The position numbers and the translations under genes are program-made. The notes under the pieces are model-generated. The model saw only the letters and a program-made list of their open reading frames with translations, searched no databases and was not told where the DNA came from. This document shows, one piece after another, positions 6,996 through 13,198 of a DNA stretch of 13,198 nt; within the stretch, counting starts at the first letter, position 1, and each line of letters starts with the position of its first letter. This DNA comes from an uncultured Thermomicrobiales bacterium (GTDB lineage Bacteria; Chloroflexota; Chloroflexia; Thermomicrobiales; Thermomicrobiaceae), in NCBI GenBank assembly GCA_937891245.1, contig CALAGB010000177.1, forward strand, positions 1 through 13,198, given 5' to 3'.

Positions 6996-7751
6996 CTAAC
7001 ACCAGTAGTTAGCACCGCCGTTACGGCATCCGTACATCGTCCAGCCAGCGTTCCGGTCGTCAGCCGTGAGATCTCGTTTGCTCCATTCACCGATCGATGA
7101 CTTTGCAAACTTCGTATCGTCGCACCCGTGACCCGCGCATCCGAAAAGTGACTGGTCGCCGGAATGATTCATCACAAACCAATGTCCGGTCTCGTGCGCG
7201 GCAGTGTTGCGAAAATCGTACGGATGGTTATCCTGGCAGTACTGCTGGTACGCCCTGCAGTCGAAATAGAATCCATACGATGAGTTGAAGTAGGTATACG
7301 CGTATAAGACGGGCGTTCCCGCGTCTCGACTGCAAGGGTTCGATGGCGCAACCCGATTGCCAGCGGTGTCGAAGATATACGTCACGGCGATCGCTGTTGA
7401 GTCCGGAAACGGCAAATCTGCACGGGCCATGAAACTGAACCTACTCTGCCCGTTTGTCGTGCTCCAGCCGACGTTCTGATCGGAGTAGGACGTTCTGAAG
7501 TACAAGTTGAAGTTGGCCTCGCTCCATGTCGCGGGGCCATAGACCGCTCTCTCCATCTCCCACCAGCTAAATTGTAGAGGTTGAATGTTATCGTACAAGT
7601 TGTTGAATAGATAAATGCCTACTTGACGCGGCCACGGGAAATCCCACTTACACTGCGTAGTTTGATGTGTTGCTTGCACTGGTTGGTACGCGACAAGAAA
7701 CGACATGAACGCGAGAAGCAGCGCGAAAGCTCGCGGAAGTCGCAGACGAAT
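6996..7751 (-). CDS. Secreted zinc metalloprotease, metzincin/matrixin-like, with apparent ATT start
   Basis: From the ATT at 7751 the product has 251 residues. A Sec signal peptide is visible (basic RLRLPR, hydrophobic AFALLLAFMSFLVAY, then QPVQA as the likely cleavage region). The zinc site HETGHWFVMNH (186-196) supplies H186, catalytic E187, H190 and H196. About 43 residues later WTMYG (237-241) looks like the metzincin Met-turn (M239). The usual glycine of HExxHxxGxxH is replaced by valine. Eight cysteines in the mature part suggest four disulphides in an extracellular enzyme. The first ATG (7706) would remove the n-region and half the hydrophobic core of the signal peptide. No ATG, GTG or TTG exists upstream before the in-frame stop at 7830-7832. 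The lipoprotein gene follows 25 bp downstream. Substrate is unknown. AT-rich codon use suggests acquisition by transfer. Confidence 0.8.
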   Translation of the reverse strand: MRLRLPRAFALLLAFMSFLVAYQPVQATHQTTQCKWDFPWPRQVGIYLFNNLYDNIQPLQFSWWEMERAVYGPATWSEANFNLYFRTSYSDQNVGWSTTNGQSRFSFMARADLPFPDSTAIAVTYIFDTAGNRVAPSNPCSRDAGTPVLYAYTYFNSSYGFYFDCRAYQQYCQDNHPYDFRNTAAHETGHWFVMNHSGDQSLFGCAGHGCDDTKFAKSSIGEWSKRDLTADDRNAGWTMYGCRNGGANYWC

Positions 7752-7756
7752 GAAAT

Positions 7757-7762
7757 CCTCCT
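7757..7762 (-). promoter_or_regulatory. Perfect Shine-Dalgarno (AGGAGG) deciding the ATT start
   Basis: On the minus strand AGGAGG is followed by 5 nt (ATTTC) and then the codon ATT at 7751-7749, which opens a full signal peptide in frame with the metalloprotease. The other non-ATG option, CTG at 7745-7743, lies 11 nt from the motif; the ATG at 7706 is 50 nt away. Confidence 0.6.
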
Positions 7763-7920
7763 CAATTGGTAGAGGAATATCATGTAGATTGCCGTTGACC
7801 GATTGTAGGAAGCTGGAGCGATCAAATGATCAAAGACCGATGAAGCAGTCTGTCGCGCTCTGCTTTCGTCATTGCCGACGAGCACCAGTTCAGATCAATC
7901 TTGCATCATAGCTTGGATTG

Positions 7921-7949
7921 GGGATACAGTGTGGGTGATGCCATGTCAA
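7921..7949 (-). promoter_or_regulatory. Candidate promoter for the metalloprotease-lipoprotein operon
   Basis: A consensus -35 TTGACA (minus strand, 7949-7944) is followed after exactly 17 bp by TATCCC (7926-7921), which matches only 3 of 6 positions of the -10. This would give a leader of about 160 nt. A second option is a -10-like TACAAT (7807-7802) nearer the gene, but it lacks a properly spaced -35. Confidence 0.3.
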
Positions 7950-8288
7950 GAGGGGAAGACTGAACCTACTTACCGCAAGCAGCACTCTATCGAGTAATAC
8001 TCTAGATTCTCTCGTAAGTCCCACGACTTCAGGAGTTCGGACGGCGCACATCTCTTCGCGGAGAACAGGTCCGCAACGCGTGTGTACACGAAGTGCGGTC
8101 CGCATGGATACTGAATCTCTTGTGGACCTTTCTCCCCGCGCCCGTTACCTTGTCTTCCGTGATGAACCCACTGGCGATTTCGCTCCGAAGTCACCAGCGG
8201 CGTACACATGCGGGACTGAAAGGCTAATCAATAATTCACGCACCACATACGTCGGCATCCAGCGGTGCGACGGCGTAGGATCTGGCGT

Positions 8289-9017
8289 CTACCGCTGCGT
8301 GGTCGGCTGTTGCACAAGCCCGTGGGAGAGGGCGTAGATGGCGGCCTGGGTGCGGTCTTTGACGTCGAGTTTTTCGAAGAGGATCGAGAGGCGGTTCTTG
8401 ATCGTGCTCTCGGCGAGATGCAGTTCGTACGCGATCTCCTTGTTGCTCAGGCCCTTGGCGACGAGACGCAACAGTTCGATCTCGCGTTCGGTGAGTGAAG
8501 CGAGTCCGTCTTCCTCTTGCAGGTTCGACATGCGTCGGAATTCGGAGAGGAGCGTGGCAGCCATCTTCGGCTCGATGACCGATGCACCTCGGGCGGCGGC
8601 GCGGATCGCGTCGATCACTTTGGTCGCCTCGGTGTTCTTGAGCAGGTAGGCGTCGGCCCCGGCGCGCACGGCGCGGATGACGTGGCCATCTTCGCTGAAC
8701 ATCGTGAGAATGATGACCTTGATCCCGGGGATCTCGGCTTTGACGTCGCGCGTTGCCGAGACACCATCGGTGCCCGGCATGCTGATATCCATCAGGATGA
8801 CATCCGGGTGATGCTTTTCGGCGACATTGAGCACCGAGTCGCCATCACCGACTTCGCCGACAATCTGGATATCCGGCTCGCTTTCGAGAAGATGCCGCAG
8901 CGCCTGGCGAAAGAGGACGTGATCGTCGGCCAGCATGACTGAAATTCGACGGCGGCTGTTGAATTCCGGCGGCGCGAGATCTGAGTGGTGATTGTGTGTC
9001 GAATCGTAGGGCATCAT
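8289..9017 (-). CDS. NarL/FixJ-family response regulator, REC + LuxR-type HTH
   Basis: The product has 242 residues. The receiver domain (about 24-140) has the acidic pair D31-D32 (LADDHVLFRQAL), the phosphoacceptor D77 (VILMDISMPG), T105 (ILTMF) and K127 (YLLKN), so it should be phosphorylatable. The C-terminal LuxR/GerE HTH (about 174-231) reads LTEREIELLRLVAKGLSNKE, followed by the recognition helix around AESTIKNRL. The ~23-residue His/Pro-containing N-terminal extension is not part of the fold. The ATG at 9017 has GGAGG 7 nt upstream (9029-9025); a second ATG at 9014 is possible. No histidine kinase lies beside it, so it is an orphan within this window. It is divergent from the ECF sigma factor, with 238 bp between the chosen starts, so it could act on that shared region; that is inference. 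Confidence 0.93.
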   Translation of the reverse strand: MMPYDSTHNHHSDLAPPEFNSRRRISVMLADDHVLFRQALRHLLESEPDIQIVGEVGDGDSVLNVAEKHHPDVILMDISMPGTDGVSATRDVKAEIPGIKVIILTMFSEDGHVIRAVRAGADAYLLKNTEATKVIDAIRAAARGASVIEPKMAATLLSEFRRMSNLQEEDGLASLTEREIELLRLVAKGLSNKEIAYELHLAESTIKNRLSILFEKLDVKDRTQAAIYALSHGLVQQPTTQR

Positions 9018-9058
9018 GCGCGAACCTCCGACCGAGCGTCCCTGTCAACCTGGTTGGA

Positions 9059-9185
9059 GTGTACGGTTAGGTGTACCGGCGAGCGATAGCCCAAAGGCAC
9101 TAACCAAACGCGGGCCAATTGTTGCGTCCGTACAGGTTCAGCCCCACGACCGTACGACACGTGGCCCAGCCCGCCCGTGTACAAT
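9059..9185. promoter_or_regulatory. Divergent control region with clustered GTAC motifs and a -10-like box
   Basis: Between the response regulator and sigma factor starts, GTGTAC occurs at 9059-9064, 9071-9076 and 9177-9182. CCGTAC (or its complement GTACGG) occurs at 9061-9066, 9128-9133 and 9150-9155. These give five GTAC cores in about 125 bp. A TACAAT -10-like hexamer (9180-9185) is placed to serve the sigma gene with a leader of about 64 nt; its -35 is poor. The cluster may be operator sites for the response regulator, the sigma factor or another protein. No binding specificity can be read from it. Confidence 0.3.
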
Positions 9186-9255
9186 TCGCCTGCGTGCCAG
9201 ACAATCATTGCTCCGTATCGCGTTATTCGCCGTCAAGAAGAAGGCCCCTTTTACT

Positions 9256-9921
9256 GTGGTTGATCCGGCAGAACGGCAGCTGATCACGCGCGCCCAAAAT
9301 GGCGAGCTTGCGGCGTTCAACGAGCTCGTTGAACGCTACGAACGGCTTGTCTATGCGGTGTCGGTGCGGCTGCTGCGCGATCATCACCATGCCGAGGATG
9401 TGACCCAAGAGACCTTTATTCGCGCCTATACCTCGCTGAGTCAATTCTCCGGCCCCTCCTTTCGCGCCTGGCTGACACGCATCGCCACCAATCGCTGTTA
9501 TGACGTGCTGCGCGGGATGCAGCGACGACCGGCTCAGTCGCTCGACGCGCAGCTGGTCGAGGATGAACCACGTTGGAGTCTGGAGCCGCCACCCGACGAT
9601 CCAGAGCAGCGCATGCTCCATCGCGCGCTCGGCGCTCGGCTCGAAGTCGCGCTCGATCAGCTGGCGGAGGATCAGCGGCTGACCGTCCTGCTCTACGACG
9701 TGTACGGCTATGACTATGACGAGATCGCGCAGATCGTAGATGTCTCGCTCGGCACGGTCAAATCGCGCATCAGCCGCGGTCGCGCGCGCTTGCGTGACCT
9801 GCTGAAGGCTGACCATGAGTCACGGGAACTATTCGACGCGGTACGCCGTCATATCAGTGACGACGACACCGACGGGGAACGACCAGCTCCGCGGAGTTGG
9901 AAGGCAGAACGATCTGAATGA
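9256..9921 (+). CDS. ECF-type RNA polymerase sigma factor
   Basis: The product has 221 residues from the chosen start. Region 2 (about 18-88) shows AFNELVERYERLVYAVSVRL, the DVTQETFIRAY core-binding stretch and FRAWLTRIATNRCYDVLR. Region 4 (about 131-184) shows LDQLAEDQRLTVLLYDVYGY and the HTH with YDEIAQIVDVSLGTVKSRI and SRGRARLRDLL. It lacks regions 1 and 3, as ECF sigmas do. The GTG at 9256 (MVDPAERQLITRAQNGE) is chosen because it gives the normal family N-terminus, with AGAAGG about 11 nt before it. The frame is open further up (TTG 9208, ATG 9016), but that part overlaps the divergent control region and looks non-coding. An acidic/basic tail follows region 4. The stop overlaps the next gene's start (ATGA), typical of a sigma/anti-sigma pair. 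Confidence 0.93.
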   Translation: MVDPAERQLITRAQNGELAAFNELVERYERLVYAVSVRLLRDHHHAEDVTQETFIRAYTSLSQFSGPSFRAWLTRIATNRCYDVLRGMQRRPAQSLDAQLVEDEPRWSLEPPPDDPEQRMLHRALGARLEVALDQLAEDQRLTVLLYDVYGYDYDEIAQIVDVSLGTVKSRISRGRARLRDLLKADHESRELFDAVRRHISDDDTDGERPAPRSWKAERSE

Positions 9922-10799
9922 CGGACCGACCGAACAACCAGGATGGCGGGATCACGGAGCCGGCACATCCGAGCGACGACGAGCTTTCGGCGTATCTCAA
10001 TCGCGATAACGCCGATCTCGCCGCGCGCCAGCGGCTGGAGGCGCATCTGGAAAACTGCGCCGAATGCCGTGATCGTCTCGCCGAACTACGCACGGTCGTG
10101 CGACTCTTGCGCGGTTTCGAGCACCCGGTCCCGAAACGATCGTTCCGCCTCGATCCGAGTATGGTTCCCGCACCACTGCCGCTGCCGGAACCCCTGCGCA
10201 TCGATCCGTGGATCGTGCGCGTCCAGCCGGCGCTGCGCCGCCTGACCGCTATCGCCGCCGTGCTGCTCGTACTGCTGGTGACGGCGGACATCCTGACGCA
10301 CCGCAATTCGTCTGACAACGGGTCGCGAGAAGTGTCCGCGCTCTCGTCGGCGAGCCGGGCGACGGATGGTACCAGCGTCATGAGCGCGGGAGCCGCGGAG
10401 TCTGCTTCGAAGAGTACGGCCGCCGCTGCCCAGGTGCCGGCCGCGACTGCGGCCTCCGGCGGCGGGTCGAGCAGCGCGGGCAGCAGCGCCGAGGCGCCGG
10501 TCACGAGCAGTGCCGCGACCAGCGCGTCGTCCGAGGGCACGTCCGTATCTGGGTCTTCCGCAGCGGACGCCACGTCGAACGAAGCGGTTACGCCAGAGGC
10601 TTCCGCGGCCGCGTTGGCCGTTCAGCAGACAGAAGCGAGCGGTCAGCCAACGGCCGAAGCGGCACAAGCGCCGAACGCGACCACGCACGGAAGTCGCTCA
10701 TACTGGCGGTTGGTTGAACTCGGCGTCGGAGTCGTCGTCATCTGGTTGCTCTTTTTGACCATCGTCCTGCCGCGATTGCCGCGTCAACGGCGTTCGTAG
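9918..10799 (+). CDS. Zinc-finger (ZAS/zf-HC2) anti-sigma factor with two TM helices
   Basis: The product has 293 residues. The N-terminal anti-sigma domain (about 15-65) has the ZAS motif H43-x3-C47-x2-C50 in EAHLENCAECRDRL, which binds zinc and usually clamps the cognate ECF sigma factor. A first TM helix lies at about 108-125. Then comes a ~135-residue, almost pure Ala/Ser/Thr/Gly stretch with scattered Glu. A second TM helix lies at about 265-284, ending in a basic tail PRLPRQRRS. The positive flanks predict both ends inside and the Ser/Ala-rich loop outside. Most family members have a single TM, so the second anchor is unusual. The ATGA overlap with the sigma gene argues for a cognate pair. 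Release of sigma by proteolysis of the loop or TM1 is plausible but inferred. Confidence 0.9.
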   Translation: MTDRPNNQDGGITEPAHPSDDELSAYLNRDNADLAARQRLEAHLENCAECRDRLAELRTVVRLLRGFEHPVPKRSFRLDPSMVPAPLPLPEPLRIDPWIVRVQPALRRLTAIAAVLLVLLVTADILTHRNSSDNGSREVSALSSASRATDGTSVMSAGAAESASKSTAAAAQVPAATAASGGGSSSAGSSAEAPVTSSAATSASSEGTSVSGSSAADATSNEAVTPEASAAALAVQQTEASGQPTAEAAQAPNATTHGSRSYWRLVELGVGVVVIWLLFLTIVLPRLPRQRRS

Positions 10800-10828
10800 C
10801 GGGTGCGATCATCCTATAAGGAGGAGAG

Positions 10829-11575
10829 ATGACAATCCTGAAGCGTGTGGCCGTCGCGGCGGCGATCATCGCCGCGCTGGTATTCTCGGCGGGCTTGCTC
10901 GCGGCACTGGGAGGAGGCGGAGTGCGAACGACCAATCAAGCTGCAGCCGATACACCGAATACGGTGCATGCGATCACCGTCAGCGGTGACGGCAGCGTGT
11001 TGGCCAAGCCGGATACGGCCCATGTGACGCTCGGTGTGCAAATCCAGAACGCGGAGCTGTCGGCGGCGCAGTCGCAGGCGACCGATCAGATGAACGCGGT
11101 GCTGACATCGCTCAAGCAGAGCGGCATCGGCGACGACAATATCAAGACGGTTAACTACTCGATCAACGTCAATCAGGACTACAGCAAGGGAACCGGCGAG
11201 GTGACCGGTTACACCGTCGTCAACATGGTCGACGTCAAGATCAGCGACATCGATAAGGTTGGTGAGATCATCGACGCGGCCGTCAAAGCGGGCGCCAACA
11301 ACGTCGGCGGCGTGCAGTTCAGCGTCGAGCATATGGATGCGCTCGTGCAGCAAGCGCGTGAGCAGGCGATGGCTGATGCCAAGGCCAAGGCCGAACAGCT
11401 GGCGAAACTCGGCGGCGTAACACTCGGCGCGCCAATCTCGATCTCTGAAGGGACATCAACCCCACCGCAGCCGATGGCGGCACGAGACGTCGCCTCGGCC
11501 GGTGCGGGAGCGGTGCCGGTCCAGACCGGTCAGAGCGAGATCACCGTCAGCGTAACCGTGAGCTACGGCTTCTAA
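10829..11575 (+). CDS. Secreted SIMPL-domain (DUF541) protein
   Basis: The product has 248 residues. An N-terminal hydrophobic signal or anchor segment (about 6-28, after MTILKR) is followed by a SIMPL domain: ITVSGDGSVLAKPDTAHVTL (the family's opening strand), a helix AAQSQATDQMNAVLTSLKQSG, then IKTVNYSINVNQDY and TGYTVVNMVDVKI. A long helix QAREQAMADAKAKAEQLAKL and the ending QSEITVSVTVSYGF complete it. SIMPL proteins are envelope or secreted proteins of poorly defined role, in some bacteria linked to stress tolerance. The start has an excellent AAGGAGG (10818-10824) 4 nt upstream. It lies 29 bp after the anti-sigma stop and before a terminator, so it is probably the last gene of the sigma operon and a likely sigma target. 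Confidence 0.92.
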   Translation: MTILKRVAVAAAIIAALVFSAGLLAALGGGGVRTTNQAAADTPNTVHAITVSGDGSVLAKPDTAHVTLGVQIQNAELSAAQSQATDQMNAVLTSLKQSGIGDDNIKTVNYSINVNQDYSKGTGEVTGYTVVNMVDVKISDIDKVGEIIDAAVKAGANNVGGVQFSVEHMDALVQQAREQAMADAKAKAEQLAKLGGVTLGAPISISEGTSTPPQPMAARDVASAGAGAVPVQTGQSEITVSVTVSYGF

Positions 11576-11607
11576 CATAACGTCCTCATTCGTCACGCAC
11601 GTAGGCG

Positions 11608-11635
11608 AACGCCGTGCTGATTCCGGCACGGCGTT
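11608..11635 (+). terminator. Rho-independent terminator after the SIMPL gene
   Basis: AACGCCGTGC (11608-11617) and GCACGGCGTT (11626-11635) form a perfect 10-bp GC-rich stem with an 8-nt loop, followed by a short T-rich run (TTTGTCGTT from 11634). It lies 33 bp after the SIMPL stop and closes the sigma operon. Confidence 0.85.
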
Positions 11636-11748
11636 TGTCGTTGAGCGCAGTCGATCTCCCCTACCGTACCTATCAATGTTGTCATTTCCTAACCACGTCA
11701 ATTCGCTATTCTCGTCGTACGATGAGGCGCACGTTCCGAAGCGTGTAT

Positions 11749-11764
11749 CTGACGTTGTTGTCAG
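11749..11764 (+). promoter_or_regulatory. Inverted repeat CTGAC-N6-GTCAG before the Ig-like protein gene
   Basis: A 5-bp inverted repeat with a 6-base spacer lies 9 bp upstream of the GGGGAGGG ribosome site (11774-11781). It could be a small operator or a leader hairpin. I did not find a well-spaced promoter between the preceding terminator and this gene. Confidence 0.25.
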
Positions 11765-11786
11765 TAGGGGATTGGGGAGGGCTGCG

Positions 11787-12809
11787 ATGCGTCGTGAGAT
11801 AGTGTCGTGGATACTCAGTTGCGTTTTCGTGGTCGCGGCAGGTATTGCCGTTGGTCTCCCGGCCGGAGCGCTGGCGGCCACCCCTGGCCCTCCCGCGAGT
11901 GTTTCGTTCTCGCCCGGTGTCACCACCGCGACCGTGGGCGAATTCGTTACCGAGGTCGCTACCATCACGGATGACGAGGGGAATCTCGTTGCTGATGGCA
12001 CGCCGGGGGCGTGGAGCGTCACCGTGCCCGGTTCCACGCCGGCCAACATCACCCGCATGGATACGATTACCAAAAATGGCCAGGTGACGCTGACCTATAC
12101 CACCACGACAGCCGGCGCCTCCCCGATCAAGTTCACCGCCGGATACGCTCCCGACACCGCCAGCGGTTCGACTTCGATCAACTGGATCGCTGGACCACCG
12201 GCACTCATCACGCTCTCGCCGGGAAACGCCTCTGCGAGCGTTGATGGAGTGGTGAGCGAGATCGCGACGGTCAAAGATCAGTATGGCAATCGCGTCGCGA
12301 ACCTAACCACTGTCACCTTCACCGTCGCGGGAGCCAACCCCAGATTCGGCACGTCACCCACCTACAATGGTGAGGCCAGTCTTAATTACAGCGGCGCCTT
12401 GCCGGGAACCGATAAGCTGACAGCCAGCGCAGGCAGCGCTCCACCAGCCGCCGCTGAAGTCACCTGGACGCCGCCGGCTACGACGGCGCACGCGATGCTG
12501 GACATTGTCTCTCCAATCTCCCCGTCGATCGTCGCGATGGTCCAAACCGATGCACATGGTGGTGCTGTCCGCGGCCAGTTCTTCTACACGGGTGCATCGA
12601 TTCGCCTGCAACAGGTTCAGTTCATGAGTCTGGTGGTCAATGGCAATCGAGCAACGCTCTTCGGAACGGCGCGGCTGGCCGATGGAACGCCGGTCGTCTT
12701 CAGATTGGACGCCACTGAAGGACGGAATTCGGGAACCGTACGCTTGCGCTTGAGCACCGGCTATGACTCGGGCAGCGTTGCCGTGCGGATGGTACGTATT
12801 CGGGCATAA
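11787..12809 (+). CDS. Secreted protein with two bacterial Ig-like repeats and a C-terminal beta domain
   Basis: The product has 340 residues from the ATG at 11787, chosen because GGGGAGGG lies 5 nt upstream and a signal peptide begins there (MRREIVSWIL..., hydrophobic to about residue 24, likely cut at GALA|AT near 30). Two related beta repeats follow (about 31-131 and 132-232). Each begins with a PP-A-(V/L)-(S/I)-(F/T)-(L/S)-SPG-like strand and contains TxDDEGN or VKDQYGN, features of invasin/Big_1-type Ig domains. Residues 236-340 form a separate region (GGAVRGQFFYTGASIRLQQV, LFGTARLADGTPVVFRL, TGYDSGSVAVRMVRI). It resembles C-terminal beta domains seen in secreted proteins of this style; I do not know its function. 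There is no sortase motif or TM, so it is probably exported and loosely surface-associated or released. The frame is open upstream to 11676 but without a ribosome site. Confidence 0.85.
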   Translation: MRREIVSWILSCVFVVAAGIAVGLPAGALAATPGPPASVSFSPGVTTATVGEFVTEVATITDDEGNLVADGTPGAWSVTVPGSTPANITRMDTITKNGQVTLTYTTTTAGASPIKFTAGYAPDTASGSTSINWIAGPPALITLSPGNASASVDGVVSEIATVKDQYGNRVANLTTVTFTVAGANPRFGTSPTYNGEASLNYSGALPGTDKLTASAGSAPPAAAEVTWTPPATTAHAMLDIVSPISPSIVAMVQTDAHGGAVRGQFFYTGASIRLQQVQFMSLVVNGNRATLFGTARLADGTPVVFRLDATEGRNSGTVRLRLSTGYDSGSVAVRMVRIRA

Positions 12810-12810
12810 A

Positions 12811-13122
12811 TTAACGCGTCGCGAGCATCGTGGCAGCGAGCCGTTCGCTGCCGTCGCTGCCCGGTACAACGACGGCGCCGGTGCATACCGTGAGCGCGCG
12901 TTCTGTCCTGGTGACGCGCCTTCTCGCGCCGAATAGCCGGCCAACTGCCGGAGAGGGGAAATTGACCTTGTCCCCCACGGTGCGGACCTCCATTCCGTCT
13001 GGTTGAAGGCTCAGTGCCGCGCAGCCGCCGGCGCTATTAACGATAGCGGTGGTGACCGCTGCATCCAGATAGCCGTAGTGCTGCCGAACGATCGTGATCG
13101 CCGCGATCGAGAGTGGCGTCAA
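12811..13122 (-). CDS. Hypothetical protein, 103 residues, TTG start
   Basis: I do not recognise this protein. The frame is GC-rich at third positions like neighbouring real genes and ends 1 bp from the convergent Ig-like gene. The N-terminal part (LSIAAITIVRQHYGYLDAAV, then TTAIVNSAGGCAAL) could form helices; the middle (MEVRTVGDKVNFPSP) looks like short beta strands, followed by a basic RRRVTRTERAL stretch. No signal peptide or catalytic motif is evident. The only start codon near the beginning is TTG at 13122, with a weak AGG about 8 nt upstream. An in-frame stop lies at 13132-13134, so the protein cannot be much longer. It may be real or a chance frame in GC-rich DNA. Confidence 0.45.
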   Translation of the reverse strand: MTPLSIAAITIVRQHYGYLDAAVTTAIVNSAGGCAALSLQPDGMEVRTVGDKVNFPSPAVGRLFGARRRVTRTERALTVCTGAVVVPGSDGSERLAATMLATR

Positions 13123-13198
13123 CGCGCAAACCTATTTGTATCCCAAATGCATCCTGAATCGGCGAGCGAACGTTAACCATAATGAGAAGGCGCACTGC

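Larger units (their letters stand above)
7752..8288. other. 537-bp stretch without a convincing gene, upstream of the metalloprotease
   Basis: Short open frames exist on both strands (for example minus 7890-8105 and 7970-8209, plus 8080-8337), but none has recognisable protein motifs, a good ribosome site or conserved-looking composition. The part next to the protease is AT-rich. Visible non-coding structure: a direct repeat GGTCCGCA at 8068-8075 and 8097-8104, the second copy inside the palindrome TGCGG-T-CCGCA (8094-8104), and a weak 4+5-bp hairpin at 8171-8197. It probably holds the protease promoter and possibly decayed gene remnants. Confidence 0.5.

Noticed and set aside
6971..7108. Upstream start (ATG 7108) for the lipoprotein
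   Set aside because: It would overlap the protease gene by 113 bp and put 46 residues before an otherwise perfect lipoprotein signal.
8171..8197. CTGG...CCAG hairpin in the gene-poor stretch
   Set aside because: Short interrupted stem with a G-T pair and mismatch, no U-tract; recorded within the intergenic entry only.
7890..8209. Two overlapping minus-strand open frames (71 and 79 residues)
   Set aside because: No motifs, no good ribosome sites, they overlap each other, and one spans the candidate protease promoter.
8080..8337. 85-residue plus-strand open frame overlapping the response regulator 3' end
   Set aside because: It runs antisense into the HTH-encoding end of a solid gene and has no recognisable features.
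9044..9049. TTGACA on the minus strand before the response regulator
   Set aside because: No -10-like sequence lies at a workable distance before the ribosome site, so it is not supported as a promoter.
9016..9255. 80-residue N-terminal extension of the ECF sigma factor from ATG 9016
   Set aside because: It covers the divergent regulatory region, reads as unstructured Arg/Pro-rich sequence and has no close ribosome site; family proteins start near 9256.

Overview
The window looks like chromosomal DNA from a high-GC bacterium. The best guess is a Chloroflexota/Thermomicrobia-type organism. This rests on gene style and content (large MalT/LAL-like ATPases with TPR tails, gatC-gatA followed by an FtsB/DivIC-like gene, a SIMPL protein behind a sigma/anti-sigma pair), not on a phylogenetic marker, so it is tentative. 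No rRNA, tRNA, CRISPR array or transposase was seen.

Layout from left to right. (1) 1-3681: the 3' end of one large TPR-tailed protein, then a complete 1053-residue TIR-STAND ATPase-TPR protein. The two genes overlap by 8 bp and their C-termini are about 60% identical by hand alignment, so this is a tandem paralogous pair with the architecture of NLR-like immune or signalling ATPases. (2) 3758-6062: a promoter-led housekeeping operon of gatC, gatA (amidotransferase for Gln-tRNA(Gln)/Asn-tRNA(Asn)) and a small septum-initiator-like membrane protein. (3) 6204-8288: a minus-strand, visibly AT-richer islet. It holds a secreted zinc metalloprotease with a metzincin-like site, then a lipoprotein 25 bp downstream, then a long upstream stretch without convincing genes. 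The protease appears to begin at a rare ATT codon behind a perfect Shine-Dalgarno. (4) 8289-9017: a NarL-type response regulator on the minus strand with no kinase beside it. (5) 9256-11575: a divergent plus-strand operon of an ECF sigma factor, a two-TM zinc-finger anti-sigma factor (ATGA overlap) and a secreted SIMPL-domain protein, closed by a strong terminator hairpin. (6) 11787-12809: a secreted protein with two Ig-like repeats and a C-terminal beta domain, converging on a 103-residue unknown ORF (12811-13122).

How they may work together. The sigma/anti-sigma/SIMPL unit reads as a self-contained envelope-stress regulon. The metalloprotease and lipoprotein are probably co-expressed at the cell surface. 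The TIR-STAND pair is the best candidate for an undescribed system: the TIR domain keeps the glutamate expected of an NAD+-consuming enzyme and is fused to a Walker A/B ATPase and a TPR sensor. No function has been shown for it, and whether it acts in phage defence is inference.
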